DNA from: Selenomonadales bacterium
GTDB lineage: Bacteria; Bacillota; Negativicutes; Sporomusales; UBA7701
DNA: 64,000 nt
Assembly (NCBI GenBank): GCA_018434945.1
Contig: JAHDOI010000007.1
Location: 25,331-89,330, forward strand
Reading direction: 5' to 3'
The notes below the pieces were generated by a model. The model ran no database searches, was not told the DNA's origin, and saw nothing but the letters and a program-made list of their open reading frames with translations. Shown in pieces: positions 43,004-50,726 of this stretch; positions within the stretch are counted from its first letter, which is position 1, and each line of letters opens with the position of its first letter. Position numbers and translations under genes: made by a program.

Positions 43004-43079
43004 ATATATTTACGGGAATAATAGGAAAAACGTCGCCGCGCGTCAAACAAGTAAGCAGCAAAGTTTCGGGAGGAAGATC

Positions 43080-43628
43080 ATGCGTCTGTTTGTCGGCATC
43101 GAGTTGCCGGAAGAGGCGATCGCCGCGCTGGCGGCCGTTCAGGCCGAGCTGCGCGGCAACAGCCGGCGGGGACGGTTCAAACGCCGCGAGAATTTCCACA
43201 TCACGCTGAAATTCCTCGGCGAGGTGCCGGCGGCCGACGTGCCGCTGCTCGGGCCGCCGCTGGCCGCGGGCGCCGCGGCCGGCGGCACGTTCGCCCTCGG
43301 CTTAGGGAAACTCGGCCAGTTCGGCGGCGGCGTGCCTGTGCGGACGGTGTGGGTGGACGTGGCCGGCGAGACGGAGGCGCTTGCGGCGCTGCAGGGCAGG
43401 GTGGAGCAGGGGCTTGCCGGTTGCGGGTTCCCGCGGGAGCAGCGGGCGTGGCGACCGCACATTACCCTCGCCCAGGATGTCGTGCTCCTGCCGGGCGCGC
43501 CGCTCTGGGGCGCCTACCGGGTCGACGGCAAGCCATTCACGGTGCGCGAGTTCGCCCTCATCCTCAGCGAGGAGGTCGACCGCCGGCGGGTCTACACGCC
43601 GATCGAACGGTTTGCCCTGCCCGGCTAG
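43080..43628 (+). CDS. thpR: RNA 2',3'-cyclic phosphodiesterase (2H superfamily)
   Basis: The 182-aa ThpR/LigT-type enzyme hydrolyses 2',3'-cyclic phosphate ends of RNA. The two catalytic HxTx motifs are HITL at H40 and HITL at H127. The N-terminus MRLFVGIELPEE is typical. GGGAGGAAG precedes the ATG at 43080. Nearby genes (trmK, nif3) follow in the same direction. Confidence 0.95.
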   Translation: MRLFVGIELPEEAIAALAAVQAELRGNSRRGRFKRRENFHITLKFLGEVPAADVPLLGPPLAAGAAAGGTFALGLGKLGQFGGGVPVRTVWVDVAGETEALAALQGRVEQGLAGCGFPREQRAWRPHITLAQDVVLLPGAPLWGAYRVDGKPFTVREFALILSEEVDRRRVYTPIERFALPG

Positions 43629-43721
43629 GGGAGGAATTTTTCTCCACCGGAACGAAATAATATAGGCAGGCCGAATCCCCTGCGCGGGCGGCCGTTGAAA
43701 AGCTTTGAAGGAGGGGGAGGC

Positions 43722-44411
43722 GTGAAACTCAGTAAACGCCTGGCGACGATAGCGGCCCTTGTGCCGCCTGGCGGGCGCCTGGCGGACATCGGCACCGACC
43801 ACGCCTACCTGCCTGTTTATTTGGTTAGCGAAGGCATCGTGCCGTCCGCGGTGGCCGGCGAGGTCAACCAGGGGCCGTTCCGGGCGGCCGGCGAGGCTCT
43901 TGCCAGGGTCGGCCTGACCGACCGGGTCGATCTCCGCTTCGGCGACGGGCTGGCGGTGCTTGCCCCTGGCGAGGTGGATACGGCTGTCATCGCCGGTATG
44001 GGCGGTCCGACGATCGTGGAGATACTGAACGCCCGTCCGGGGGTGACGGCATCGCTGTCGTGCCTCGTCCTCCAGCCGATGCTGGGCGGGGCCGTAGTCC
44101 GCCGCTGGCTGGCGTCGTCGGGTTGGCATATCGTGGCCGAGGCCCTCGTCGAGGAGGACGGACGCCTGTACGAGGTCATCGCCGCCGCGCCGGGAGCGGC
44201 GGAGGAGTACGAGGAGATCCTGTACGAAATCGGCCCGCTGCTGTGGGCCAGACGGCATCCGCTGCTCGGGAACCACGTGGCGGCGCTGCTGGCGCAGGCG
44301 AGGCGGGTGGCGGCGGAGATGGCCGCCAGCCCGCAGGCGGTCTCTTCCCCCAAGTACCGGGAGTATCTGGCAAAAATCGCCCAGTTGGAGGATAAATACT
44401 CATGTCTGTGA
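43722..44411 (+). CDS. trmK: tRNA (adenine22-N1)-methyltransferase TrmK
   Basis: TrmK (229 aa) methylates A22 of tRNA. It shows SKRLATIAALVPPGGRLADIGTDHAYLP split between an N-terminal helix and the SAM motif (LADIGTDHAYLP). AGMGGPTIVEIL is the catalytic-domain signature, and the C-terminal part is helical. The GTG at 43722 is preceded by GGAGGGGGAGG; upstream in-frame starts include that site. It overlaps nif3 by 10 bases, the conserved trmK-nif3 pair of Firmicutes. Confidence 0.94.
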   Translation: MKLSKRLATIAALVPPGGRLADIGTDHAYLPVYLVSEGIVPSAVAGEVNQGPFRAAGEALARVGLTDRVDLRFGDGLAVLAPGEVDTAVIAGMGGPTIVEILNARPGVTASLSCLVLQPMLGGAVVRRWLASSGWHIVAEALVEEDGRLYEVIAAAPGAAEEYEEILYEIGPLLWARRHPLLGNHVAALLAQARRVAAEMAASPQAVSSPKYREYLAKIAQLEDKYSCL

Positions 44412-45520
44412 AGTGCCGGACGATTATGGCGGCGCTGGAACGGCTGGCGCCGCGCGAGTTGGCGGCCGGCTGGGACAACGTCGGCCTGCTGGTCGGCAGC
44501 CCCGAGCAGGAGGTCGCCTCGCTGCTGGTGACGCTTGATGTGACGCTGGAGGTGGCGGAGAGGGCGGCGGCCGACGGAGTCGATCTGATCGTCGCCCATC
44601 ACCCGCTGATCTTCAAAAACCTGTCCGCCGTCCGCACCGACACGCCTCTGGGCAGGACGCTGGCCACGCTGCTGGCGGCCGGCGTCGCCGTGTACGCCGC
44701 CCATACAAACCTCGACACAGCCGACGGCGGCGTGAACGATTGTCTGGCCGCCAGGCTCGCCCTCACGGAGCTGCGGCCGCTGGCGGTCGAAGGCCGGGAG
44801 CGGCTGCTGAAGCTGGCGGTGTTCGTGCCCGAGGATCATGTGGAGGAGGTGCGCGGGGCCATCACCGCCGCCGGCGCCGGCCACATCGGCAATTACAGCC
44901 ACTGCACCTTCCAGACGGCCGGCACGGGCACATTCATGCCTCTGACCGGCACAGAGCCGTTTATCGGCGAGCAGGGCAGGCTGGAGTACGCCGCCGAGTA
45001 CCGGTTGGAGACGATAATGCCGGAAAGCGCCGCCGCCGCCGTCGTCGACGCTATGCTGAAGGCCCACCCCTACGAGGAGGTGGCCTACGATCTGTACGCG
45101 CTCAACAACCCCGGCCGGGCTTACGGGCTGGGACGGGTGGGCCGTCTGGCCGCCCCCGAACCTTTCGCGGCCTTCGTCCGCCGGTTGAAAGACGTGCTGG
45201 GCGTAGAACAGGTCCGGGTCGCAGGTCCGGCCGACCGCCAGGTGGCCAAGGTGGCGGTGTGCGGGGGCAGCGGGGCCGGTCTGCTGGCGGCAGCGGCCGC
45301 AGCCGGGGTCGATGTGCTTGTTACGGGGGACGTCAAGTATCACGAGGCGCTGGACGCCGCTGGCGGCGGTCTTACGCTGGTCGACGCCGGCCATTTCGCG
45401 ACCGAGTTCCCGGTCGTCGGGGCTTTGGCCGCCCATCTCGAGGCGTGCGCCGCGCAAAGCGGCTGGGGTGTCACCATCAGGACGGAAAATTTTTCCCGCG
45501 ACGTATTCCGGGTTTGGTGA
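44402..45520 (+). CDS. Nif3-like dinuclear metal-centre protein
   Basis: The 372-aa Nif3/YqfO family protein has the metal motif VAHHPLIFK near 61-69 and WDNVGLLVG at the N-terminus. A PII-like insert domain lies in the middle (about 130-240), and DAGHFATEF near the end supplies further metal ligands. It forms toroidal hexamers in known structures; the reaction is debated. It overlaps the trmK 3' end. Confidence 0.94.
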   Translation: MSVKCRTIMAALERLAPRELAAGWDNVGLLVGSPEQEVASLLVTLDVTLEVAERAAADGVDLIVAHHPLIFKNLSAVRTDTPLGRTLATLLAAGVAVYAAHTNLDTADGGVNDCLAARLALTELRPLAVEGRERLLKLAVFVPEDHVEEVRGAITAAGAGHIGNYSHCTFQTAGTGTFMPLTGTEPFIGEQGRLEYAAEYRLETIMPESAAAAVVDAMLKAHPYEEVAYDLYALNNPGRAYGLGRVGRLAAPEPFAAFVRRLKDVLGVEQVRVAGPADRQVAKVAVCGGSGAGLLAAAAAAGVDVLVTGDVKYHEALDAAGGGLTLVDAGHFATEFPVVGALAAHLEACAAQSGWGVTIRTENFSRDVFRVW

Positions 45521-45576
45521 GACAGGCGAACAGGGCCTGTCTTTTTCTATGCCAGCAGTAAGAGGAGGGTATGCCG

Positions 45577-46278
45577 ATGAAAGACCAGCTGACCATGCTC
45601 AGCGAACTGCAGGTTCTTGAGCGCCAGAAACGTGAGGCGGCCGGCCGCAAGGAAAAGATCAGCGTCGACGAGGTGCGGCTGCTGTGGAACGAGGTCAGGC
45701 TGCTGTCGCAGGCGGTGGCCGCCGACCGGGAAAAGCTGGCCGCCCTTGAGAAGGCGTGCGCCGTCCGCGAGACCGAGCTGACCGCGCACGCCAGGCATTG
45801 CGAGGAGCTTGAGAAGAAGCTTTACCGCGGCGAGATAACAAACCTCAAGGAGATCGAGCAGGTCCGGACACGGTGCGAAGCCCTCCGCAACGATATCGCC
45901 CGGCGGGAGGACGATGCGGTCGCCGGCCTCGAGGAATGCGAGCGGCTGGCTGCCAAGGTTGCCGGCGACGAGGCCGCGCTGCAGGCCAAGAAGCGCCTGC
46001 ACGCCGAAAGACAGCAGCATATGACCCATGAGGCGGCCCGCAGCGACGCCGAGTTGGCCGGCCTGGAGGAGCGTTGCCGGATGTTGTGTGACGGGGTCGA
46101 CCCCGCCCTGCTCCGCCAGTTCCGCGATCTTGCCCGCAAGCTGCCCCAGCCCGTGGCGAAGGTGGCGGGCGGCGTCTGCGGCGGCTGCCGGCGGAGCATA
46201 CCGACCGGGCAGGTGGCGAAGGCGCAGGGGGTGCTGCTTTACTGCGACAACTGCGGCCGTATGCTTTTCGTCGAGTAA
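45577..46278 (+). CDS. Coiled-coil protein with C-terminal C4 zinc ribbon
   Basis: The 233-aa protein has a long antiparallel coiled coil (about 5-175) and a C-terminal zinc ribbon (CGGC...YCDNCGR). This arrangement matches the zf-RING_7/CT398-type family, often found next to nif3. It may act as a chaperone or nucleic-acid adaptor; that is inference from family discussions. The ATG at 45577 is chosen because GGAGGG lies 7 bases upstream, against 1 base for the ATG at 45571. Confidence 0.85.
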   Translation: MKDQLTMLSELQVLERQKREAAGRKEKISVDEVRLLWNEVRLLSQAVAADREKLAALEKACAVRETELTAHARHCEELEKKLYRGEITNLKEIEQVRTRCEALRNDIARREDDAVAGLEECERLAAKVAGDEAALQAKKRLHAERQQHMTHEAARSDAELAGLEERCRMLCDGVDPALLRQFRDLARKLPQPVAKVAGGVCGGCRRSIPTGQVAKAQGVLLYCDNCGRMLFVE

Positions 46279-46283
46279 CCTTG

Positions 46284-46405
46284 GCGACCGTCTATAAAGT
46301 CCATCTGCGGCGTTATGCCTGCGGGCGCTTGCTAGCGTACGTCCGAGTACGCGTCGCATCGCGTCCTCGGCATGCCTTGCATCTGGAGCTTTCTAGACGA
46401 CCGCG
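46284..46405 (+). repeat. Dispersed intergenic inverted-repeat element, copy 9 (variant arms)
   Basis: The forward copy carries variant arms GCGACCGTCTATAAAGTCCA and TGGAGCTTTCTAGACGACCGC, most similar to copy 1. The core CATCTGCGGCGTT, GCTAGCGTACG and GCCTTGCATCTGG is conserved. It begins 6 bases after the zinc-ribbon gene. Confidence 0.8.
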
Positions 46406-46413
46406 TGTAAGAA

Positions 46414-46442
46414 TTGACGGTTTTCTCATTACGCGGTAAAAT
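46414..46442 (+). promoter_or_regulatory. Promoter of thiE
   Basis: TTGACG (46414-46419) and TAAAAT (46437-46442) are spaced by 17 bases. It starts just after repeat copy 9. No TPP riboswitch is visible between it and thiE. Confidence 0.8.
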
Positions 46443-46494
46443 ATTCGTGTTTGCACTGCGTCCCGCGCGGGGCGCGCGAGGGGAGAGGGAATGT

Positions 46495-47145
46495 ATGAGT
46501 CAGCGTAAAGGGATGGACAATTTTCTTGCCGGCGATATTTACGGCATCACGGACGACGAGCTGTCCCGCGGGCGAAGCAGCATTGAGGTGGTGCGGCTGC
46601 TGCTGGTTGCCGGCGTCAGGATGATCCAGTACCGCGAGAAGAATAAACCGGCCCGCGCGATGTACGAGGAATGCCGGGTTATCCGCGAGCTGACTGCGGG
46701 CGCCGGGGCGACATTCATCGTCAACGATCATGTGGCGCTGGCGATGGCGGTCGGGGCGGACGGCGTCCACGTCGGCCAGGATGACCTGCCTCCCGGGAAG
46801 GTGCGTGAACTCGTCGGCCCCGCTATGGTCATCGGTTTGTCGACCCACCTGCCTGAGCAGGCCAGGGAGGCCGATAAGCTGGCCGGGATCGTCGACTACA
46901 TCGGCGTCGGTCCGGTATTCGCGACCGGCACGAAAAAGGACGCCGCCGCGCCGGTGGGGCTTGCCCTGCTGGAGTACGTGGCCGCCAATATCAGTCTCCC
47001 GTATGTCGCTATCGGCGGCGTGAAGGAGGACAATATCGCCGCAGTGCGCCGTCGGGGCGCGGGAATGATCGCGATCGTGTCCGATATCGTCGGCGCCGAC
47101 GATATCCCGGCCAAGGTGGCCGCACTGCGCGCCGCCATGGCTTAG
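46495..47145 (+). CDS. thiE: Thiamine phosphate synthase
   Basis: ThiE (216 aa) joins the pyrimidine and thiazole moieties to give thiamine phosphate. The TIM-barrel motifs are MIQYREKNKPARAMYEE, FIVNDHVALAMAVGADGVHV, VGPVFATGTKKDA and AIGGVKEDNI. The ATG at 46495 follows GGGGAGAGGGA by about 5 bases. It is a lone thiamine gene here, under its own promoter. Confidence 0.94.
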   Translation: MSQRKGMDNFLAGDIYGITDDELSRGRSSIEVVRLLLVAGVRMIQYREKNKPARAMYEECRVIRELTAGAGATFIVNDHVALAMAVGADGVHVGQDDLPPGKVRELVGPAMVIGLSTHLPEQAREADKLAGIVDYIGVGPVFATGTKKDAAAPVGLALLEYVAANISLPYVAIGGVKEDNIAAVRRRGAGMIAIVSDIVGADDIPAKVAALRAAMA

Positions 47146-47163
47146 GTCGACGCGCTGGCGGCC

Positions 47164-47192
47164 TTGACGGCGGGGGCCGTTCGTGGTATATT
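47164..47192 (+). promoter_or_regulatory. Promoter of rnpB
   Basis: TTGACG (47164-47169) and TATATT (47187-47192) have a 17-base spacer, about 20 bases before the RNA. Confidence 0.82.
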
Positions 47193-47213
47193 GTTAATCC
47201 AGACAATCGAACA

Positions 47214-47578
47214 GGATCAGTGAGTACGAAAGATGATCGCGAAGGCCGCAGGGTCTTCGAGGAAAGTCCGAGCTCCACAGGGCAGGGTGCTGGTTAACGG
47301 CCAGCGAGGGCGACCTCAGGGATAGTGCCGCAGAAATGTAGACCGCCCGGCTATGCCGGGTAAGGATGGAACGGTGCGGTAAGAGCGCACCAGCAGTCAG
47401 GCGACTGACTGGCTAGGTAAACCCCACCTGGAGCAAGACCGAATAGGGAAGAGATGAGGTAGCCCGCCGATCCTTCCGGGTAGCGTCGCTAGAGCCGGCA
47501 GGCAACTGCCGGCCGAGATAAATGATCATCACCGCGCAAGCGGGACAGAACTCGGCTTATTGACTGCTCACCGATCCT
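47214..47578 (+). ncRNA. rnpB: RNase P RNA (class A)
   Basis: This is the catalytic RNA of RNase P, which trims tRNA 5' ends. The universally conserved P4/J3-4 segment GAGGAAAGTCCGAGCTCC lies near 47258-47276 and its 3' partner ACAGAACTCGGCTTAT near 47545-47560. The ends GGATCAGTGAG and CTCACCGATCC form P1. The 365-nt length and P-stem layout fit class A. Exact ends are estimated to within a few bases. Confidence 0.95.
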
Positions 47579-47585
47579 CGTCGGG

Positions 47586-47621
47586 AAACCCGCGGCATAT
47601 CACCGCGGGTTTTTGTGTTTT
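47586..47621 (+). terminator. Intrinsic terminator of rnpB
   Basis: The 10-bp stem AAACCCGCGG/CCGCGGGTTT with a 7-base loop is followed by TTGTGTTTTT. Confidence 0.92.
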
Positions 47622-47691
47622 TCGACAGGACTTTGCGGGACAATAACGAAAGATAGTATTCCGTTACTCCAATAATTAAGGTGGGATGAAG

Positions 47692-48141
47692 ATGATAAAG
47701 GCGGACCGGCTGGCAGCCGCGATGATTGTAGTGGACGACGAGGAAATTTTCGTGGTCGGCTATCATTCCGATATCCAACGTCTCAGCGACGCCGCTCTGG
47801 TGGAGCGGGCCTGGGAGCTGAAGCTCGACAACGGCCACCGGCCTTATGCTTCGCTGAAGAAGCGCGTGAATTACCAAACCGACGACGAGCCCGCCGCCAC
47901 GGCCGGCAACGAGGTGACGCGGCGGATAGCCGCCCGCACCGGCCTCCGCTTCGCCCATGATCTGCACCTCGTCACCCAGACGTATCTCTTCCGGCCGACA
48001 GCGGCGTTCTGGGCCGACCTGTGGGTCGACTTTTCCGACGGTCCTGACCTGCCGCCGGGGCGGAGCCCGGAGGATTACTACGCAGTGTATCGCGGGCAGG
48101 TGAAGGCGAGTGTCAGCAATATAAGATTTGTCCGTTTATAA
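47692..48141 (+). CDS. Hypothetical protein, 149 aa
   Basis: I do not recognise this soluble alpha/beta-looking protein. It starts MIKADRLAAAMIVVDDEEIF and contains a motif-like YASLKKRVNYQTDDEP and a long predicted strand (LHLVTQTYLFRP). No membrane helix or signal peptide is visible. The ATG at 47692 has AAGGTGGG 6 bases upstream. It stands alone between the rnpB terminator and a bidirectional terminator. Codon use resembles its neighbours. Confidence 0.75.
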   Translation: MIKADRLAAAMIVVDDEEIFVVGYHSDIQRLSDAALVERAWELKLDNGHRPYASLKKRVNYQTDDEPAATAGNEVTRRIAARTGLRFAHDLHLVTQTYLFRPTAAFWADLWVDFSDGPDLPPGRSPEDYYAVYRGQVKASVSNIRFVRL

Positions 48142-48147
48142 GTGAAA

Positions 48148-48171
48148 AAGCGGCCGCAAATGCGGCCGCTT
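48148..48171 (+). terminator. Bidirectional terminator between convergent genes
   Basis: The stem AAGCGGCCGC/GCGGCCGCTT (48148-48157 with 48162-48171) has an AAAT loop, T-rich sequence after it on the plus strand and CTTTTTCAC on the minus strand. It serves the hypothetical gene and the nitroreductase gene. Confidence 0.82.
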
Positions 48172-48173
48172 CG

Positions 48174-48740
48174 CTATTCTTTCCAGAAAAGTATCTCAGG
48201 CTCGTCGCGCGTCAGCTGCGGTATCCGGCCTTGCGGGTAACCGACGATGATGGGGGCGACGAGGCTGTAGTCGGCAGGTACGCCCAGCTCTTTTTTCGCG
48301 TCCGGCGTATCGAGCAGCGTCCCGGCGAAGCCGATCCAGCACGTGCCCAGCCCCAGGCCGTGGGCGGCGAGCATGAGGTTCTGGGCGGCCAGGCAGCAGT
48401 CGCCGTAGCTGTGGCGCCCCAACGGTTTGGCGTAGATGACGATCAGCGTGCCGGCGGTGTAGAAGATGTTGAAATCGGGGTTTGACAGCATGGCGCGGTA
48501 TTTCTTGTGGGGCGAGTTGTCGAGGTCGATGGTGCTTAGCAGCAGACTTTTCGAGCGGTCGGAATAATCCTTGAGCAGCGCGGCGTCCTGGATGACGGCG
48601 AAACTCCAAGGCTGGGTGTTTGAGGCGCTGGGCGCCTGTACCGCGGCGTGCAGCAGTTTGGTGACGGCGGCCCTGTCTACCTTCTGTTCAGTATAGCTCC
48701 GCACCGACCGGCGGTTGGCGATCGCTTCCGTAAGGTCCAA
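48174..48740 (-). CDS. Nitroreductase family protein
   Basis: This 188-aa FMN-dependent oxidoreductase shows the family start AIANRRSVRSYTEQKV and the FMN-binding APSASNTQPWSFAVI. GLGTCWIGFAG lies near the C-terminal half, and it ends with VGYPQGRIP. The substrate is unknown; members reduce nitro compounds, quinones or flavins. It has its own promoter and AGGAGGAGC ribosome binding site. Confidence 0.93.
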   Translation of the reverse strand: MDLTEAIANRRSVRSYTEQKVDRAAVTKLLHAAVQAPSASNTQPWSFAVIQDAALLKDYSDRSKSLLLSTIDLDNSPHKKYRAMLSNPDFNIFYTAGTLIVIYAKPLGRHSYGDCCLAAQNLMLAAHGLGLGTCWIGFAGTLLDTPDAKKELGVPADYSLVAPIIVGYPQGRIPQLTRDEPEILFWKE

Positions 48741-48774
48741 GGTGAGCTCCTCCTGGCAGGAATGGTTATCTAGT

Positions 48775-48803
48775 ATGATAGCAGAAGGCCGGTCGGCTGT
48801 AAA
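48775..48803 (-). promoter_or_regulatory. Promoter of the nitroreductase gene
   Basis: On the minus strand TTTACA (48798-48803) and TATCAT (48775-48780) are spaced by 17 bases. Confidence 0.7.
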
Positions 48804-48821
48804 GTTTACATAACCAAAGGG

Positions 48822-49451
48822 TCAATCCGCTTCTTCGGGCGGCGGTTCGCCGGTCAGGTCGTAGAGGGCGGCGATGAAGGAGGCCACATGCTCTTTCTCG
48901 TCGTTCATCAGATGGCAGAAGTGACGGCAGCAGGCGGGATCCGACGTTTTTTCCATGAATTTCTGGTACTTATTGACCGCTTCGAGTTCGCTGGTGAGTG
49001 CTTTGGTCAGCAGGCATACGGGGGTAAGGTCGTTTCCCGCTTCCGGCGCGGACGGCATGGGAACGTGCACCGTTTCGTCCGCCAGCGGGCAGGCGCAATC
49101 CGGCTGCCAGCCGGAGGCCCATTTCGGCGCCATGCCCCGCTGCGCGAGGAGGGCGTCGAGGCCGACTTCTTCGAGCGCTTCGGCCTGGACACTGTCGAGC
49201 GCGGCGATATGGCGCATGGTCATGACGAAGTGCTGCATTTCATCTTCCGCCGTATCGAGGAAAAGCCGCCTTAGGTCGCCGCAGACCATGCCGGCCGCCT
49301 CCAGGTAGAAAAGGATGGCTTCCCGCTCGGCGACGGCGGTATCCCTGAGCATGAGGAGACAGGGATCGTCGGGACAGCTTCCGTGGTGGCTGTCGTGACT
49401 GTGGTGTTCGTGGGGAGGGGGGCCGGTTTTCTTGGCCCGGGTTTTCTTCAT
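48822..49451 (-). CDS. Ferritin-like di-iron protein with His-rich N-terminus
   Basis: The 209-aa protein has two ferritin-like helix-pair halves, each with a Glu and a later ExxH: REAILFYLEAA...EDEMQH and SELEAVNKYQKF...DEKEH. This resembles rubrerythrin or manganese-catalase folds. A variable insert with CAC cysteines separates the halves. The N-terminus HEHHSHDSHHGSC is His-rich and may bind metal. It could serve in oxidative stress defence or as a spore-coat-type protein. No rubredoxin domain is present. Confidence 0.7.
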   Translation of the reverse strand: MKKTRAKKTGPPPHEHHSHDSHHGSCPDDPCLLMLRDTAVAEREAILFYLEAAGMVCGDLRRLFLDTAEDEMQHFVMTMRHIAALDSVQAEALEEVGLDALLAQRGMAPKWASGWQPDCACPLADETVHVPMPSAPEAGNDLTPVCLLTKALTSELEAVNKYQKFMEKTSDPACCRHFCHLMNDEKEHVASFIAALYDLTGEPPPEEAD

Positions 49452-49592
49452 GGCAATTCCCCCTTAGGATAAGTCGTTCATTTTATCATATGTTAGTTTA
49501 CGGAAAAAGGTTCATAATGTCTTCCGCCCGCTGTCGGTTCATATGCGCTTTTATCGGCCATACTAACAACAGTCTGGTTAAGGGGGGATGGT

Positions 49593-50252
49593 GTGACTGC
49601 GTTTTTTGCTTCGCTGTTCCTCGTCCTGCTGGCTGAGATGGGCGACAAGACCCAACTGCTCGCCATGGCTTTCGCCGTCCGTTACCCGTGGCCGACGGTG
49701 CTGGCGGGCGTTTTCGCGGCGACCATCGTCAACCACCTGCTGGCGGTGGAAGCAGGCAACTATCTGACAAGGGTGGTGCCGCTGCAGTATATCCAGATTG
49801 CGGCCGCCGCTTCCTTCATTATTTTCGGGCTCTGGACCCTCCGCGGCGACGAACTGGCCGGCGAGGCCGACGCCGTCCGCCGCAGCCCTTTCTGGACGGT
49901 GGCGATCGCCTTTTTTTTCGCGGAGATGGGCGATAAGACACAGTTGGCCACCCTTGCGCTGGCCGCCCAATATCAGACGGTCGTCCCGGTGTGGCTGGGG
50001 ACGACCGCCGGGATGATGGTCGCCGACGGTATCGGCATCGGCGTGGGTGTGGTCATGGGGCGGAGGATACCCGAGCGGGTTGTGAAGTGGGGCGCGGCGC
50101 TGATCTTCATCGCGTTCGGGCTTGCCGGCCTGTACCGTTACCTGCCGCCGGGACTGATCTCGCCCGCCGTCGCCGCCGTCGGCCTCGTCGCCTTGGCGCT
50201 GGCCGCGTATTTCGCGGCCCGGATGCAAGGCGGCCGTCTGCCGGGCGACTAG
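49593..50252 (+). CDS. GDT1/TMEM165 (UPF0016) family cation exporter
   Basis: This 219-aa protein has six predicted membrane helices in two homologous halves, each with the family signature EMGDKTQL (about 15-22 and 110-117). Characterised bacterial members export Mn2+; eukaryotic ones move Mn2+/Ca2+/H+. A GTG start with AAGGGGGG upstream is used. No yybP-ykoY manganese riboswitch is visible in the 140-base upstream gap. Confidence 0.92.
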   Translation: MTAFFASLFLVLLAEMGDKTQLLAMAFAVRYPWPTVLAGVFAATIVNHLLAVEAGNYLTRVVPLQYIQIAAAASFIIFGLWTLRGDELAGEADAVRRSPFWTVAIAFFFAEMGDKTQLATLALAAQYQTVVPVWLGTTAGMMVADGIGIGVGVVMGRRIPERVVKWGAALIFIAFGLAGLYRYLPPGLISPAVAAVGLVALALAAYFAARMQGGRLPGD

Positions 50253-50266
50253 GGCAAATGGGCTCC

Positions 50267-50295
50267 TTGACTTTGCCGGGGAAATATTTTACAAT
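50267..50295 (+). promoter_or_regulatory. Promoter of trxA with a C-run/G-run leader hairpin
   Basis: TTGACT (50267-50272) and TACAAT (50290-50295) are spaced by 17 bases. In the leader, seven C (50305-50311) and seven G (50314-50320) form a hairpin before the ribosome binding site. Confidence 0.8.
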
Positions 50296-50357
50296 AAAAA
50301 CGAACCCCCCCGAGGGGGGGAGATAGCAGGAAACATTGCACAGGAAGGAGAATCTGC

Positions 50358-50681
50358 ATGTCAATAGTGAATATCGCCAATCAAGCCGATTTTGCCGACA
50401 AGGTGTTGAAATCCGCCCAGCCGGTGCTGGTTGATTTCTGGGCGCCGTGGTGCGGCCCATGCAAGATGGTGGCTCCTGAATTGGAGGCTGTTGCCGCGGA
50501 CTACGCCGGCAAGGCTGTCGTGGCCAAGGTCAACGTCGACGAGCAACCGGACCTTGCCGGCCAATTCAAGGTCATGGGCATTCCGACCATGGTGGTCTTC
50601 AAGAACGGCGCGGAAGTCAACCGCATCGTCGGGTTCCGGCCCCGCCGGGATATCGCGGCGGCCATCGACGGAGCCGTTTAA
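50358..50681 (+). CDS. trxA: Thioredoxin
   Basis: This 107-aa thiol-disulfide oxidoreductase has the active site WCGPCK (C32, C35), the cis-Pro loop MGIPTMVVFKNG and a standard thioredoxin fold length. AGGAAGGAG precedes the ATG. It is monocistronic between its own promoter and terminator. Confidence 0.97.
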   Translation: MSIVNIANQADFADKVLKSAQPVLVDFWAPWCGPCKMVAPELEAVAADYAGKAVVAKVNVDEQPDLAGQFKVMGIPTMVVFKNGAEVNRIVGFRPRRDIAAAIDGAV

Positions 50682-50694
50682 CACTTTGGGCACG

Positions 50695-50722
50695 AAAGGC
50701 GGGACACCCCCGCCTTTTTATT
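50695..50722 (+). terminator. Intrinsic terminator of trxA
   Basis: The stem AAAGGCGGG/CCCGCCTTT with a 5-base loop is followed by TTATTTT. Confidence 0.9.
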
Positions 50723-50726
50723 TTAC

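Noticed and set aside
46443..46494. TPP riboswitch before thiE
   Set aside because: The leader is only about 45 bases and has no CTGAGA or ACCTGATCTGG-type core.
49452..49592. yybP-ykoY manganese riboswitch before the GDT1-family gene
   Set aside because: The conserved GGGGAGTA and CTG-rich internal-loop motifs are not present.
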